Assembly (NCBI GenBank): GCA_021778935.1
Contig: JAJYBQ010000018.1
Location: 1 to 18,602, forward strand
Direction: 5' to 3'
DNA: 18,602 bases
From: Pseudomonadota bacterium
GTDB taxonomy: Bacteria > Pseudomonadota > Gammaproteobacteria > Burkholderiales > Burkholderiaceae
The notes beneath the pieces were generated by a model, which saw only the letters and a program-made list of their open reading frames with translations, had not been told where the DNA came from and did no database searches. Both the position numbers and the translations under genes were made by a program. Shown here in pieces: positions 6,852-15,274 of this stretch. Numbering within the stretch: the first letter of the stretch is position 1; each line of letters begins with the position of its first letter.

Positions 6852-7535
6852 ATGGATTGGGAAGCATCAGGTTTTCCGGCGGGTTCTTCGACATTCGATG
6901 CCGGGTTGGCGGGATGGCGTGCGCGTCAGGCTGGGCAGGGTCCGGATCCCGAAAGCGGGGCGGGCGGCGACGGAGACGATGGGCGGGTCGTGGCTCCGGG
7001 GGCGATGCGTGCCCGCTGCGGGCTGCGCTTCCCCGGCATGCTGTATGCGGCCGTGGCCTCGGTCGTGGGCGCGGCACCGTCCGAACCGGACCTGGCCGTG
7101 GCACGGCAACATGCGGGCATCGTCCGGGTGCTGGCGATCGCCGCAATGCCCGCGGATGCCCCGGACACCCCGGATGCACCCCCGGCAATCGCCGTCGTGG
7201 CGCGCGGCGCCGCGCTGGCCCGCAAGGGGCTGGCCGGCCTGTTCGGAGTTGCCGCGGCCGGTGCCGCGGCGCCGGCCGAGGAACCGGTCGAGCGTTGCGC
7301 CGCGCAATGGCGGAACGGCCATCTGCGGCTGTGGTTGCCGACCTGGGACGTGGCGTTCTATCGCGCGGCGGTGGCCCAGCTTGCTGGTCTGCCGGAACGC
7401 CGGGTCGAGGTTTGCACGGCGGGGACCGGTTCGGAAGCCGGGATCGCCCCGGGTATCGTCGCGGCGCTCGCCGTCGCCGGGTCGCTGTCCCCGGCGCCGG
7501 TACAGGTCGCCCGCTACCGGCTCTCCGTTGCGTGA
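6852..7535 (+). CDS. Fragment-like relative of molybdenum hydroxylase large subunit (IorB-like), reduced
   Basis: About 227 residues from the ATG at 6852 (an ATG at 6795 is in frame but only two bases after GGGAGG). Segments appear in the order found in the molybdopterin-binding subunit of isoquinoline 1-oxidoreductase and aldehyde dehydrogenase relatives. They are RFPGMLYAAVASVVGA, then ARQHAGIVRVLAIAA, then PAIAVVARGAALARKGLAGL. After these come VERCAAQWRNGHLRLWLPTW, LAGLPERRVEVCTAGTG, and finally a PVQVARYRLSVA end. About 80-100 residues normally between AVVA and the M-E-P-M block are replaced by an Ala/Pro linker. The cofactor motif GGGFG is replaced by TGSEAG, and the protein stops where the second half of the family begins. 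No partner iron-sulfur subunit is nearby. It should not bind molybdopterin; it may be a remnant or a repurposed small protein. The family match is by eye. Confidence 0.55.
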   Translation: MDWEASGFPAGSSTFDAGLAGWRARQAGQGPDPESGAGGDGDDGRVVAPGAMRARCGLRFPGMLYAAVASVVGAAPSEPDLAVARQHAGIVRVLAIAAMPADAPDTPDAPPAIAVVARGAALARKGLAGLFGVAAAGAAAPAEEPVERCAAQWRNGHLRLWLPTWDVAFYRAAVAQLAGLPERRVEVCTAGTGSEAGIAPGIVAALAVAGSLSPAPVQVARYRLSVA

Positions 7536-7562
7536 ACGGGCCGCCGGAGCAGCGCAGCAGCC

Positions 7563-8684
7563 TTATTGCGCGGTTTCCGTGATGATTCCCCCCCCCAGGC
7601 AGGCTTCGCCGTCATAGAGCACGGCCGATTGCCCGGGCGTGGCGGCCCATTGCGGGCCGTCGAATCGCAGGCGGAAGCCGCCCGCATCTTCGGCCGGCAG
7701 GAACGTGCAGGGAGCATCCGCCTGCCGGTATCGCGTCTTGGCCGTACACCGCAATCCGTCCCCGCCTGGCGGGGTCTGGGGTGGTTCGCCGGCGATCCAG
7801 GACGCCTCGGTCGCGGTGAGCGTATCCGCGAGCAGCCAGGGGTGGTCGTGGCCCTGGACGACGTACAGGGTGTTGGCCGCGAGATCCTTGCGCGCGACGA
7901 ACCAGGCGTCGCCGCTGCCGTCGCGCTGGCCGCCGATGCCCAGACCCTTGCGCTGTCCCAGGGTGTAGAAGGAAAGGCCCATGTGCTCGCCCACGGTCCG
8001 GCCGTCGGGGGTGCGGATCGGGCCGGGCTTCGTCGGCAGGTAGCGGTTGAGAAACTCGCGGAACGGCCGCTCGCCGATGAAGCAGATCCCGGTCGAGTCG
8101 CGCTTGGCGGCGTTGGGCAGGCCGATGCGCCGGGCGATCGCGCGCACCGCGCTCTTGTGCAGTCCGCCCACCGGAAACACCGCGCTGGCGAGCTGCTCCT
8201 GCGTCAGCCGGTGCAGGAAATAGCTCTGGTCCTTGCTCGGGTCGACCCCGCGCAGCAGCGCCACGCGCCCGTCCGTTTCCCGCACCCGCGCATAGTGCCC
8301 GGTGGCGATGCGCCGGGCACCCAGCCGGCGGGCATGGTCGAGGAACGCCTTGAACTTGATCTCGGAATTGCACAGCACGTCCGGATTGGGTGTTCGCCCG
8401 GCGGCGTATTCGCGCAGGAATTCGGCGAACACGCGTTCCTTGTATTCCGCCGCGAAGTTGACCGCTTCGAGTTCGATGCCGAGTACGTCCGCGACGGAAG
8501 CCGCATCGATCCAGTCCTGGCGGGAGGAGCAGTATTGGCCGCCGCTCCCGTCGTCGCCATCGTCGTCCTCCCAGTTTTTCATGAACAGGCCCGTGACGGC
8601 ATAACCCTGTTCCAGAAGCAGGTATGCGGAGACGGCGGAGTCGACCCCCCCGGAGAGACCGACGACAATAGGTTCCTTGCTCAT
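7563..8684 (-). CDS. mnmA: tRNA-specific 2-thiouridylase MnmA
   Basis: This cytoplasmic enzyme adenylates and thiolates U34 of tRNA Lys, Glu and Gln, taking sulfur from the IscS/Tus relay. The 373-residue length fits the family. The PP-loop SGGVDS is at residues 11-16, followed by [12 protein letters not shown]. The catalytic Cys105 sits in [15 protein letters not shown] and the persulfide Cys201 in [28 protein letters not shown] and the beta-barrel C-terminal domain ([19 protein letters not shown], then the KTRYRQ region) are present. There is a small acidic and Gly-rich insertion ([10 protein letters not shown], about 42-50) before YCSS. The start [13 protein letters not shown] at 8684 is natural, although no good Shine-Dalgarno is visible. 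It is transcribed divergently from pntAA across a 127-bp gap and appears monocistronic. Confidence 0.97.
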   Translation of the reverse strand: MSKEPIVVGLSGGVDSAVSAYLLLEQGYAVTGLFMKNWEDDDGDDGSGGQYCSSRQDWIDAASVADVLGIELEAVNFAAEYKERVFAEFLREYAAGRTPNPDVLCNSEIKFKAFLDHARRLGARRIATGHYARVRETDGRVALLRGVDPSKDQSYFLHRLTQEQLASAVFPVGGLHKSAVRAIARRIGLPNAAKRDSTGICFIGERPFREFLNRYLPTKPGPIRTPDGRTVGEHMGLSFYTLGQRKGLGIGGQRDGSGDAWFVARKDLAANTLYVVQGHDHPWLLADTLTATEASWIAGEPPQTPPGGDGLRCTAKTRYRQADAPCTFLPAEDAGGFRLRFDGPQWAATPGQSAVLYDGEACLGGGIITETAQ

Positions 8685-8811
8685 AAAATGCTAAATTCTA
8701 CGGTTCCTCAACGCTCCCCCCGGCATGTCGCGCCTTCCTCGCTCCCCCGGGGGGCGGGCAGGGATGGGGGCGGGTGCCACGCATCTTGCAAAAATCGATA
8801 GGAAGAAGCCT

Positions 8812-9927
8812 ATGCTGATCGGAGTGCCGGCCGAGACCCGGTCAGGCGAAACGCGCGTTGCGGCCACCGCCGAAACGGTCAAGCGCCTGGTCGCGCAGAA
8901 ACACCCCGTGGTCGTCCAGGCGGGCGCGGGGCTGGCTGCCGGCCAGACCGACGAAGCATACGCCGCCGCCGGTGCGGCCATCGGTTCCGCGGCCGACGCG
9001 TTCGGGGCGGAGGTGGTGCTCACGGTGCGCCGGCCGGGCGCGGCCGAACTCGCCGCGATGAAGCCGGGCACCGTGCTGGCGGGCATGCTCGAACCGTTCG
9101 ATGCGGACGGAATCGCGGCGATGAACGCGGCGGGGCTCACGGCCTTCGCGCTCGAAGCCGCGCCGCGCACGACGCGCGCGCAGAGCATGGACGTGCTGTC
9201 GTCCCAGGCCAATATCGCCGGCTACAAGGCGGTGCTGCTTGCCGCCAACACCTACGGGCGGCTGATGCCGATGCTGATGACCGCGGCCGGGACGATCAAG
9301 GCGGCGCGCGTCGTGATCCTGGGGGCCGGCGTGGCCGGCCTGCAGGCGATCGCCACCGCCAAGCGGCTGGGTGCGGTGATCGAGGCGTCCGACGTGCGTC
9401 CGGCGGTCAAGGAACAGATCGAATCGCTGGGCGCGAAGTTCATCGATGTGCCCTTCGAGACCGACGAGGAACGCGACGCCGCCAAGGGAACGGGCGGCTA
9501 CGCGCGGCCCATGCCGCCGAGCTGGCTGGACCGGCAGAAGGCCGAGGTGGCCAAACGCATCGCGCAGGCCGACATCGTCATCACCACCGCGCTCATCCCG
9601 GGCCGCAAGGCGCCCATCCTGGTGACCGAGGACATGGTGCGCTCGATGAAACCCGGCTCGGTGGTGCTGGACATGGCCGCCGAGCAGGGCGGCAACTGCG
9701 CGCTGACCGAACCGGGAACGACGGCCGTCCGCCATCACGTCCACCTCATCGGGCTGGGCAACCTGCCGGCGCTGGTGCCTGCGGATAGCTCGGCGCTCTA
9801 TGCCCGCAACCTGCTCGACTTTCTCAAGCTCGTGCTCGACAAGGACGGGAAGTTTTTCATCAACCAGGAGGATGACATCGTGCGCGCGTGTCTGCTGTGC
9901 CACGGTGGGGAGATCCTCCGCAAATAG
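8812..9927 (+). CDS. pntAA: NAD(P) transhydrogenase alpha subunit, part 1 (PntAA)
   Basis: This is the soluble NAD(H)-binding domain I of the proton-translocating transhydrogenase, which uses the proton gradient to transfer hydride from NADH to NADP+. It has 371 residues from the ATG at 8812, preceded by AGGAAG six bases upstream. MLIGVPAETRSGETRVA is the usual start; an earlier start at 8725 would add an unrelated tail. RTTRAQSMDVLSSQANIAGYKAV, the Rossmann motif ILGAGVAGLQAIATAKRLGA, EASDVRP and GTGGYARPMP are all family signatures. It ends ACLLCHGGEILRK with no membrane helices, so the alpha chain is split, as in many alpha- and betaproteobacteria; pntAB encodes the membrane part. It is the first gene of the pntAA-pntAB-pntB run, but 131 bp containing a long palindrome separates it from pntAB. 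Confidence 0.97.
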   Translation: MLIGVPAETRSGETRVAATAETVKRLVAQKHPVVVQAGAGLAAGQTDEAYAAAGAAIGSAADAFGAEVVLTVRRPGAAELAAMKPGTVLAGMLEPFDADGIAAMNAAGLTAFALEAAPRTTRAQSMDVLSSQANIAGYKAVLLAANTYGRLMPMLMTAAGTIKAARVVILGAGVAGLQAIATAKRLGAVIEASDVRPAVKEQIESLGAKFIDVPFETDEERDAAKGTGGYARPMPPSWLDRQKAEVAKRIAQADIVITTALIPGRKAPILVTEDMVRSMKPGSVVLDMAAEQGGNCALTEPGTTAVRHHVHLIGLGNLPALVPADSSALYARNLLDFLKLVLDKDGKFFINQEDDIVRACLLCHGGEILRK

Positions 9928-9960
9928 TTTTGCGCGGTTGCCACCGCAGTAACCACAGTA

Positions 9961-10032
9961 GCTGACGGATGTCCGCTCCCGCAGGCGAGGAGTGGGTACC
10001 CGACGAGCCGGCGGGAGCGGATATCCGCCGGC
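9961..10032 (+). repeat. Long imperfect palindrome (REP-like or mRNA hairpin) between pntAA and pntAB
   Basis: CGGATGTCCGCTCCCGC (9966-9982) pairs with GCGGGAGCGGATATCCG (10011-10027). Only one position is not Watson-Crick, and that would be a G-U pair in RNA. After one mismatch on the outside four more pairs form (9961-9964 with 10029-10032), and inside GGC (9984-9986) pairs with GCC (10007-10009). No T-run follows, so it is not a standard terminator. It occupies over half of the 131-bp gap and could stabilise or process the mRNA to set the subunit ratio, or be a mobile REP-type repeat. Confidence 0.75.
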
Positions 10033-10058
10033 GGCACCAGAGAACGAACGGGACAATC

Positions 10059-10385
10059 ATGGAAGTCGTCAATCACACGGTTATCAACCTCATCATCTTC
10101 GTGCTCTCCGTCTATGTCGGGTACCACGTCGTCTGGACCGTTACGCCGGCGCTGCACACGCCGCTCATGTCGGTGACCAACGCCATTTCGGCGATCATCA
10201 TCGTCGGCGCGATGCTCGCGGCCTCGCTCACCGCCACGCCGCTGGGCCGGGGAATGGGCATCGCCGCGGTGACGCTGGCTTCGGTCAACGTCTTCGGCGG
10301 CTTTCTGGTGACCCGACGCATGCTCGAGATGTTCCGCAGGAAGGATCCCAAGCCGGGTTCTGCGGACTCCGCGAAAAAGCACTGA
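10059..10385 (+). CDS. pntAB: NAD(P) transhydrogenase alpha subunit, part 2 (PntAB)
   Basis: This is the small membrane part (domain II) of the alpha side, 108 residues. [52 protein letters not shown] contains the family signature [23 protein letters not shown]. There are three to four hydrophobic helices and a charged tail ([23 protein letters not shown]). The ATG at 10059 is preferred. The longer reading from 9969 would translate half of the palindrome and adds [16 protein letters not shown], which is not typical. It helps build the proton channel together with PntB. The gap to pntB is 13 bp, so they are co-transcribed. Confidence 0.95.
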   Translation: MEVVNHTVINLIIFVLSVYVGYHVVWTVTPALHTPLMSVTNAISAIIIVGAMLAASLTATPLGRGMGIAAVTLASVNVFGGFLVTRRMLEMFRRKDPKPGSADSAKKH

Positions 10386-10398
10386 GGCGGGGGCCGCG

Positions 10399-11831
<1,433 letters not shown>

Positions 11832-11835
<4 letters not shown>

Positions 11836-12605
11836 GCGGAGGGCTCCCGCCATCCGTTTTTGCCGGAATGTCGCGGCGGTTCGATCCCCGCCCGGTGGGG
11901 CTGGATCAGGCCCGTTCTCTCCTGACCGAATCGCTGGCCCTGTTCCAGAAGGCCCCGCGCCGCTTGACCGGGTTCTTTCTGTTGGTGTTTTTCCCCATCC
12001 AGTTGTTGCCCGCGCTGCCGTATTTCGGCATGCCGCTGCGCGAGGCCCTGGCCGCGATCGGCTATGCGGGGATTTTCGTTGCGCTCGAAGCCGTGCAGCT
12101 CGGGCGCAAGGCCGCGCTGTCGAACCTGGCCGTGCCCTGGCGCCTGTCCGCCGACAAGATCCTGCTGCTGGTGGCAAGCGGCCTGCTGCCCCTGCTGGGC
12201 GTGTTGTTGGTCTGGTGGGCCGACTGGGGCGGTGATGCGCTCGATGCCTACCTGAGCGGCGCCATGCGGGGCGCGGCGCTGCCGGCGCGCCAGGAGGTCG
12301 AGTTCGTCGTGGTGTCCAACTTGCTCGGCATGCCCTTGTTGTTCGTGCAACCGCTTGCCGTGCTCTACTCCTGGTCCGGCTCCCGTACGTTGGCGGCATC
12401 CCTGCTGGCATGGGTCGCGAACTGGCGCTGGGTGGGGATGCTGTCGCTTGGCATGATTCCGGTGGCGATCGGGCTCGATTCGCTCGAACCGCGGACCATA
12501 CTGGACCTTGTCCTGATGTTGACACTGGCGGCGGCGGTCGAGCTGGGGGTTTGCGTGTTCACGCTGACGCTGTTGCAGCGTTCCTTGCGCATGGGCGCAG
12601 AGTAA
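11832..12605 (+). CDS. Polytopic inner-membrane protein of unknown function
   Basis: The product is 257 residues with roughly six hydrophobic segments: around RLTGFFLLVFFPIQLLPAL, LAAIGYAGIFVALEAVQL, ILLLVASGLLPLLGVLLVWW, LGMPLLFVQPLAVLYS, VGMLSLGMIPVAIGL and LVLMLTLAAAVELGVCVFTL. No catalytic motif is visible. The GTG at 11832 overlaps the pntB stop (GTGA), which implies translational coupling, and AAGG lies about seven bases upstream. ATG 11868 (MSRRFDPRPVGLDQ) is a reasonable alternative start with a poor ribosome-binding site. A soluble N-terminus (LDQARSLLTESLALFQKAP) followed by paired helices recalls small uncharacterised proteobacterial membrane families such as BPSS1780-like proteins, but I cannot confirm that. 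Coupling to pntB could point to a role with the transhydrogenase or only to operon convenience. Confidence 0.8.
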
Positions 12606-12620
12606 TCCCTGCCCCTGCGT

Positions 12621-12630
12621 GCGGGAGCGG
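12621..12630 (+). repeat. Half-site of the GCGGGAGCGG intergenic repeat
   Basis: GCGGGAGCGG in the short gap before the DUF2807 gene is identical to the right arm of the pntAA-pntAB palindrome and to part of the hairpin after aroG. The left arm is degenerate here (CCCCTGC). Confidence 0.4.
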
Positions 12631-12659
12631 GCCGGTTCAGGACACTTAGGGTGAGGGTG

Positions 12660-13493
12660 ATGACAAGAAACCATCGGTTCGCGTTTGTACTGGCCGCATT
12701 GCTCCTCGCCGCCTGCGGCCGTTCCGGTAACGGAAACGGCAACGACGGCGGCGGCAACGGCTCCTGGTGGTCGCATTTCTCCCTCGGCACCGGCGTGCTG
12801 CGGGTGCAGACCGGCGGGGTGCAGTACGGCGGCGCCGCGGAACAGGTCAAGGGATCCGATCGGCTGGCGAATCAGTGGCGCCCGATTGCCGATATCCGGT
12901 CGGTCGTCGTGGATGGTCCGATGGACGTCGTCCTGCGCCAGGACGGCGACGAGGGGGTGACGGTACACGCCGACGACAACATCGTGCCGCTCATCGCCAC
13001 CGATCTCGGCGCCGACGGCGTTCTGCGCATCGGCGTCCGTCCGCACGCAGCGTTCCGCATGGCGCACCCCGTCGGCATCACGCTGTTCGTGCCGCGCCTG
13101 CAGTCGATCGTCATGGGTACGGGGGGCATCAACTGTGCCGAGTTCGAGGGCGACCGCCTGCACGTCGAATTGCGCGGGCCGGGATCCGCGCGCTTCGACG
13201 AAATCCGCGCCAAGGAACTGTCGGTGCGGCTGGCCGGGGCGGGTGGCATTTCGGTCGCGGGATCGGTGCCGGAACAGAACTTCGAAATCGACGGCAGCGG
13301 CAGCGTCGATGCCGGCGACCTGGCGGGGCAGAACGTCACGGTGCGGATTGCCGGGCGCGGCGGCGCGACCCTCTGGGCGATCGAGACGCTGAAGGCCGAC
13401 ATCACCGGCACCGGGACCGTGCACTACCGCGGCATGGCGACCGTGACCCGGACCGGCGTCGGCTCCGGGACCGTGCGGCGGCAGCCGCAGTAA
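12660..13493 (+). CDS. DUF2807 (GIN domain) lipoprotein
   Basis: The product is 277 residues from the ATG at 12660; upstream in-frame GTGs at 12651 and 12657 are possible. MTRNHRFAFVLAALLLAACG is a classic lipoprotein signal with the lipobox Cys at residue 19. A flexible Gly/Asn linker (GNGNGNDGGGNG) follows. From about residue 75 the protein has repeating short beta strands: SVVVDGPMDVVLRQDGDEGVTVHADDNI, ITLFVPRLQSIVMGTGGI, LHVELRGPGSARFDEI and ITGTGTVHYRGMATV. This is the right-handed beta-helix pattern of the DUF2807 or 'head GIN' domain, an envelope family of unknown role. It starts 54 bp after the membrane protein, with a GCGGGAGCGG repeat half-site in the gap, and probably belongs to the same transcript. 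Confidence 0.88.
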   Translation: MTRNHRFAFVLAALLLAACGRSGNGNGNDGGGNGSWWSHFSLGTGVLRVQTGGVQYGGAAEQVKGSDRLANQWRPIADIRSVVVDGPMDVVLRQDGDEGVTVHADDNIVPLIATDLGADGVLRIGVRPHAAFRMAHPVGITLFVPRLQSIVMGTGGINCAEFEGDRLHVELRGPGSARFDEIRAKELSVRLAGAGGISVAGSVPEQNFEIDGSGSVDAGDLAGQNVTVRIAGRGGATLWAIETLKADITGTGTVHYRGMATVTRTGVGSGTVRRQPQ

Positions 13494-13506
13494 GGGGGCG
13501 CGGACC

Positions 13507-14085
13507 GTGGGACACCGCCTTTCCGCCATCGTGACCCGTACCGGCGACGACGGCTCGACCGGACTTGGCGACGGCACACGCACCGGCAAGGATGCGCCGC
13601 GCATCGAGGCGATCGGCGAGATCGACGAACTCAACGCCCATATCGGGCTGCTGTTGGCGGTGCTGTCTGCGGAAATGGCAGCAGATTCATCGACGTCCGC
13701 GGCGTTGCGCGACGACCTGGTGGAGATCCAGCACGGACTGCTCGACCTGGGCGCCGAACTCGCCGTTCCGGCAGAAACCCGTTTTCCCCCGAGCCGGCTC
13801 GAACGGCTGGACGCGCGGATCGCGCAGGTCAATGCGACCCTGCCGCCGCTCCGGGAGTTCATCCTGCCGGGCGGCACGCGGGCGGCCGCGCAGGCGCACG
13901 TCTGCCGCACCGTCTGCCGTCGCGCCGAACGGGCGATCGTGCGCCTGGCGCGGACGGAATCCGTCGGCGAGCCGGTCCGCTGCTATATCAACCGGCTCTC
14001 CGACTGGTTTTTCGTGCTCGCCCGCGTGATCCAGCGTGGCGCGGCGGGCGCCGAGTCGCAGTGGAAACCGGGGATGCAGGGATAA
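13507..14085 (+). CDS. Cob(I)yrinic acid a,c-diamide adenosyltransferase, PduO type
   Basis: This enzyme transfers the 5'-deoxyadenosyl group of ATP to cob(I)alamin to make adenosylcobalamin. It has 192 residues, the usual size of a stand-alone PduO-type enzyme that forms a trimeric helical bundle. Motifs are the N-terminal ATP loop TRTGDDGSTGLGDGTRTGKD, GEIDELNAHIGLLLA, FILPGGTRAAAQAHVCRTVCRRAER and the C-terminal YINRLSDWFFVLARVI. All key family segments are present. The start is GTG 13507 behind a GGGGG run. It begins 13 bp after the DUF2807 lipoprotein and ends 35 bp before aroG, so it lies inside the same compact plus-strand run. No cobalamin riboswitch is visible, which suggests it is not B12-repressed locally. 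Confidence 0.95.
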   Translation: MGHRLSAIVTRTGDDGSTGLGDGTRTGKDAPRIEAIGEIDELNAHIGLLLAVLSAEMAADSSTSAALRDDLVEIQHGLLDLGAELAVPAETRFPPSRLERLDARIAQVNATLPPLREFILPGGTRAAAQAHVCRTVCRRAERAIVRLARTESVGEPVRCYINRLSDWFFVLARVIQRGAAGAESQWKPGMQG

Positions 14086-14120
14086 TGCGGGTTTGACCGA
14101 TCATTGACCGGAATTCAGGA

Positions 14121-15194
14121 ATGCGATTCACCACCGACGATCTGCGCATCAAGGAGATCAAGGAACTCATCCCGCCCGCGACGCTGATCGCCGAGCTTTC
14201 CTGTTCGGAGCAGGGTTCGGCGACGGTGCACGACGCCCGCGGCGCCGTCCACGACATCCTGCATGGCCAGGATGATCGCCTGATCGTCATCATCGGCCCG
14301 TGTTCGATCCACCATCCCGAGGCGGCGCTCGATTACGCCCGGCGCCTCGTCGCCGAGCGTGCGCGCTACGCCGCCGAACTGGAGGTGGTGATGCGCGTCT
14401 ATTTCGAGAAGCCGCGCACCACGGTGGGATGGAAGGGCCTGATCAACGATCCCGATCTGAACGGCAGCTTCCGCATCAACGAGGGGCTGCGCACGGCGCG
14501 CGAGCTGCTGCGGGCGATCAACGACCTCGGCTTGCCGGCCGGCTGCGAATACCTGGACATGATCACGCCGCAGTACCTGGCCGACCTGGTCAGCTGGGGC
14601 GCGATCGGCGCGCGCACGACGGAATCGCAGATCCACCGCGAACTCGCATCGGGCCTGTCCTGCCCGGTGGGCTTCAAGAACGGCACCGACGGCAACGTCC
14701 GCATCGCCGTCGAGGCGATCAAGGCGGCACAGCAGCCGCACCATTTCCTCTCGGTCACCAAGGCCGGGCACTCGGCGATCGTCTCCACCCGCGGCAACGA
14801 GGACTGCCACATCATCCTGCGTGGCGGTGCCCAGCCCAATTACGACGCCGCCAGCGTCGATGCGGCGTGCCAGGCGCTGGCCCAGGCCGGTCTGGCGCAG
14901 CGCCTGATGGTCGATGCCAGCCACGCCAACAGCCGCAAGGATCCGATGCGCCAGATCGACGTCTGCGCCGACATCGCCGGGCAGATCGCCCGCGGCGAAG
15001 AGCGCATCGTCGGCGTGATGGTGGAGAGCAACCTCGTCGGCGGCCGGCAGGACCTCATCCCCGGCAAGCCCCTCACCTACGGGCAGTCGATCACCGACGG
15101 ATGTCTGGACTGGGAGCAGAGCGTGGCCTGCCTGGAGACCCTGGCGCAGGGGGTGCGGGCGCGGCGCAACGCGAGCGAGAACGCCGGGAAGTAG
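14121..15194 (+). CDS. aroG: 3-deoxy-7-phosphoheptulonate (DAHP) synthase, class I, AroG-like
   Basis: This catalyses phosphoenolpyruvate plus erythrose 4-phosphate to DAHP, the entry of the shikimate pathway. It has 357 residues. The N-terminus DDLRIKEIKELIPPATL is close to E. coli AroG, including the region that forms the feedback-inhibitor site. The metal ligands are visible: Cys61 in IIGPCSIHHP, His in VDASHANSRKDP, Glu in GVMVESNLVGG and Asp in SITDGCLDWE. MRVYFEKPRTTVGWKGLIND and SGLSCPVGFKNGTDGN are the substrate loops. The isozyme type (Phe-, Tyr- or Trp-sensitive) cannot be told from sequence alone, though similarity to AroG is highest by eye. It starts 35 bp after the adenosyltransferase with no obvious promoter between them, and a strong hairpin follows. 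Confidence 0.96.
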   Translation: MRFTTDDLRIKEIKELIPPATLIAELSCSEQGSATVHDARGAVHDILHGQDDRLIVIIGPCSIHHPEAALDYARRLVAERARYAAELEVVMRVYFEKPRTTVGWKGLINDPDLNGSFRINEGLRTARELLRAINDLGLPAGCEYLDMITPQYLADLVSWGAIGARTTESQIHRELASGLSCPVGFKNGTDGNVRIAVEAIKAAQQPHHFLSVTKAGHSAIVSTRGNEDCHIILRGGAQPNYDAASVDAACQALAQAGLAQRLMVDASHANSRKDPMRQIDVCADIAGQIARGEERIVGVMVESNLVGGRQDLIPGKPLTYGQSITDGCLDWEQSVACLETLAQGVRARRNASENAGK

Positions 15195-15221
15195 CGCGGG
15201 AACCGGGGCGCCCGGAGATTT

Positions 15222-15249
15222 CCCCCGCTCCCGCCCGCGGGAGCGGGGG
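15222..15249. terminator. GC-rich hairpin between convergent aroG and the M3 peptidase gene
   Basis: CCCCCGCTCCCGC (15222-15234) and GCGGGAGCGGGGG (15237-15249) are perfect 13-base arms with a two-base centre. It lies in the 80-bp gap between two converging genes, the usual place for a bidirectional terminator. There is no clear T-run on either side, and its core is the same sequence as the palindrome at 9961-10032, so it may instead be a dispersed repeat that serves as a stop. Confidence 0.6.
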
Positions 15250-15274
15250 TGCGACGCGGCGCGGAGAGCCCGAC

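Noticed and set aside
8742..8754. CCCCCGGGGGG run in the mnmA-pntAA gap
   Set aside because: Cannot form a hairpin without breaking the centre pairs and lies in generally G/C-run-rich sequence; no site can be assigned.
1765..10006. GGGTACCCGACGA occurs both inside the accessory gene (about 1772) and in the loop of the pnt palindrome (9994)
   Set aside because: A single 13-base match between two places is expected by chance in a window of this size, and one copy lies in coding sequence.
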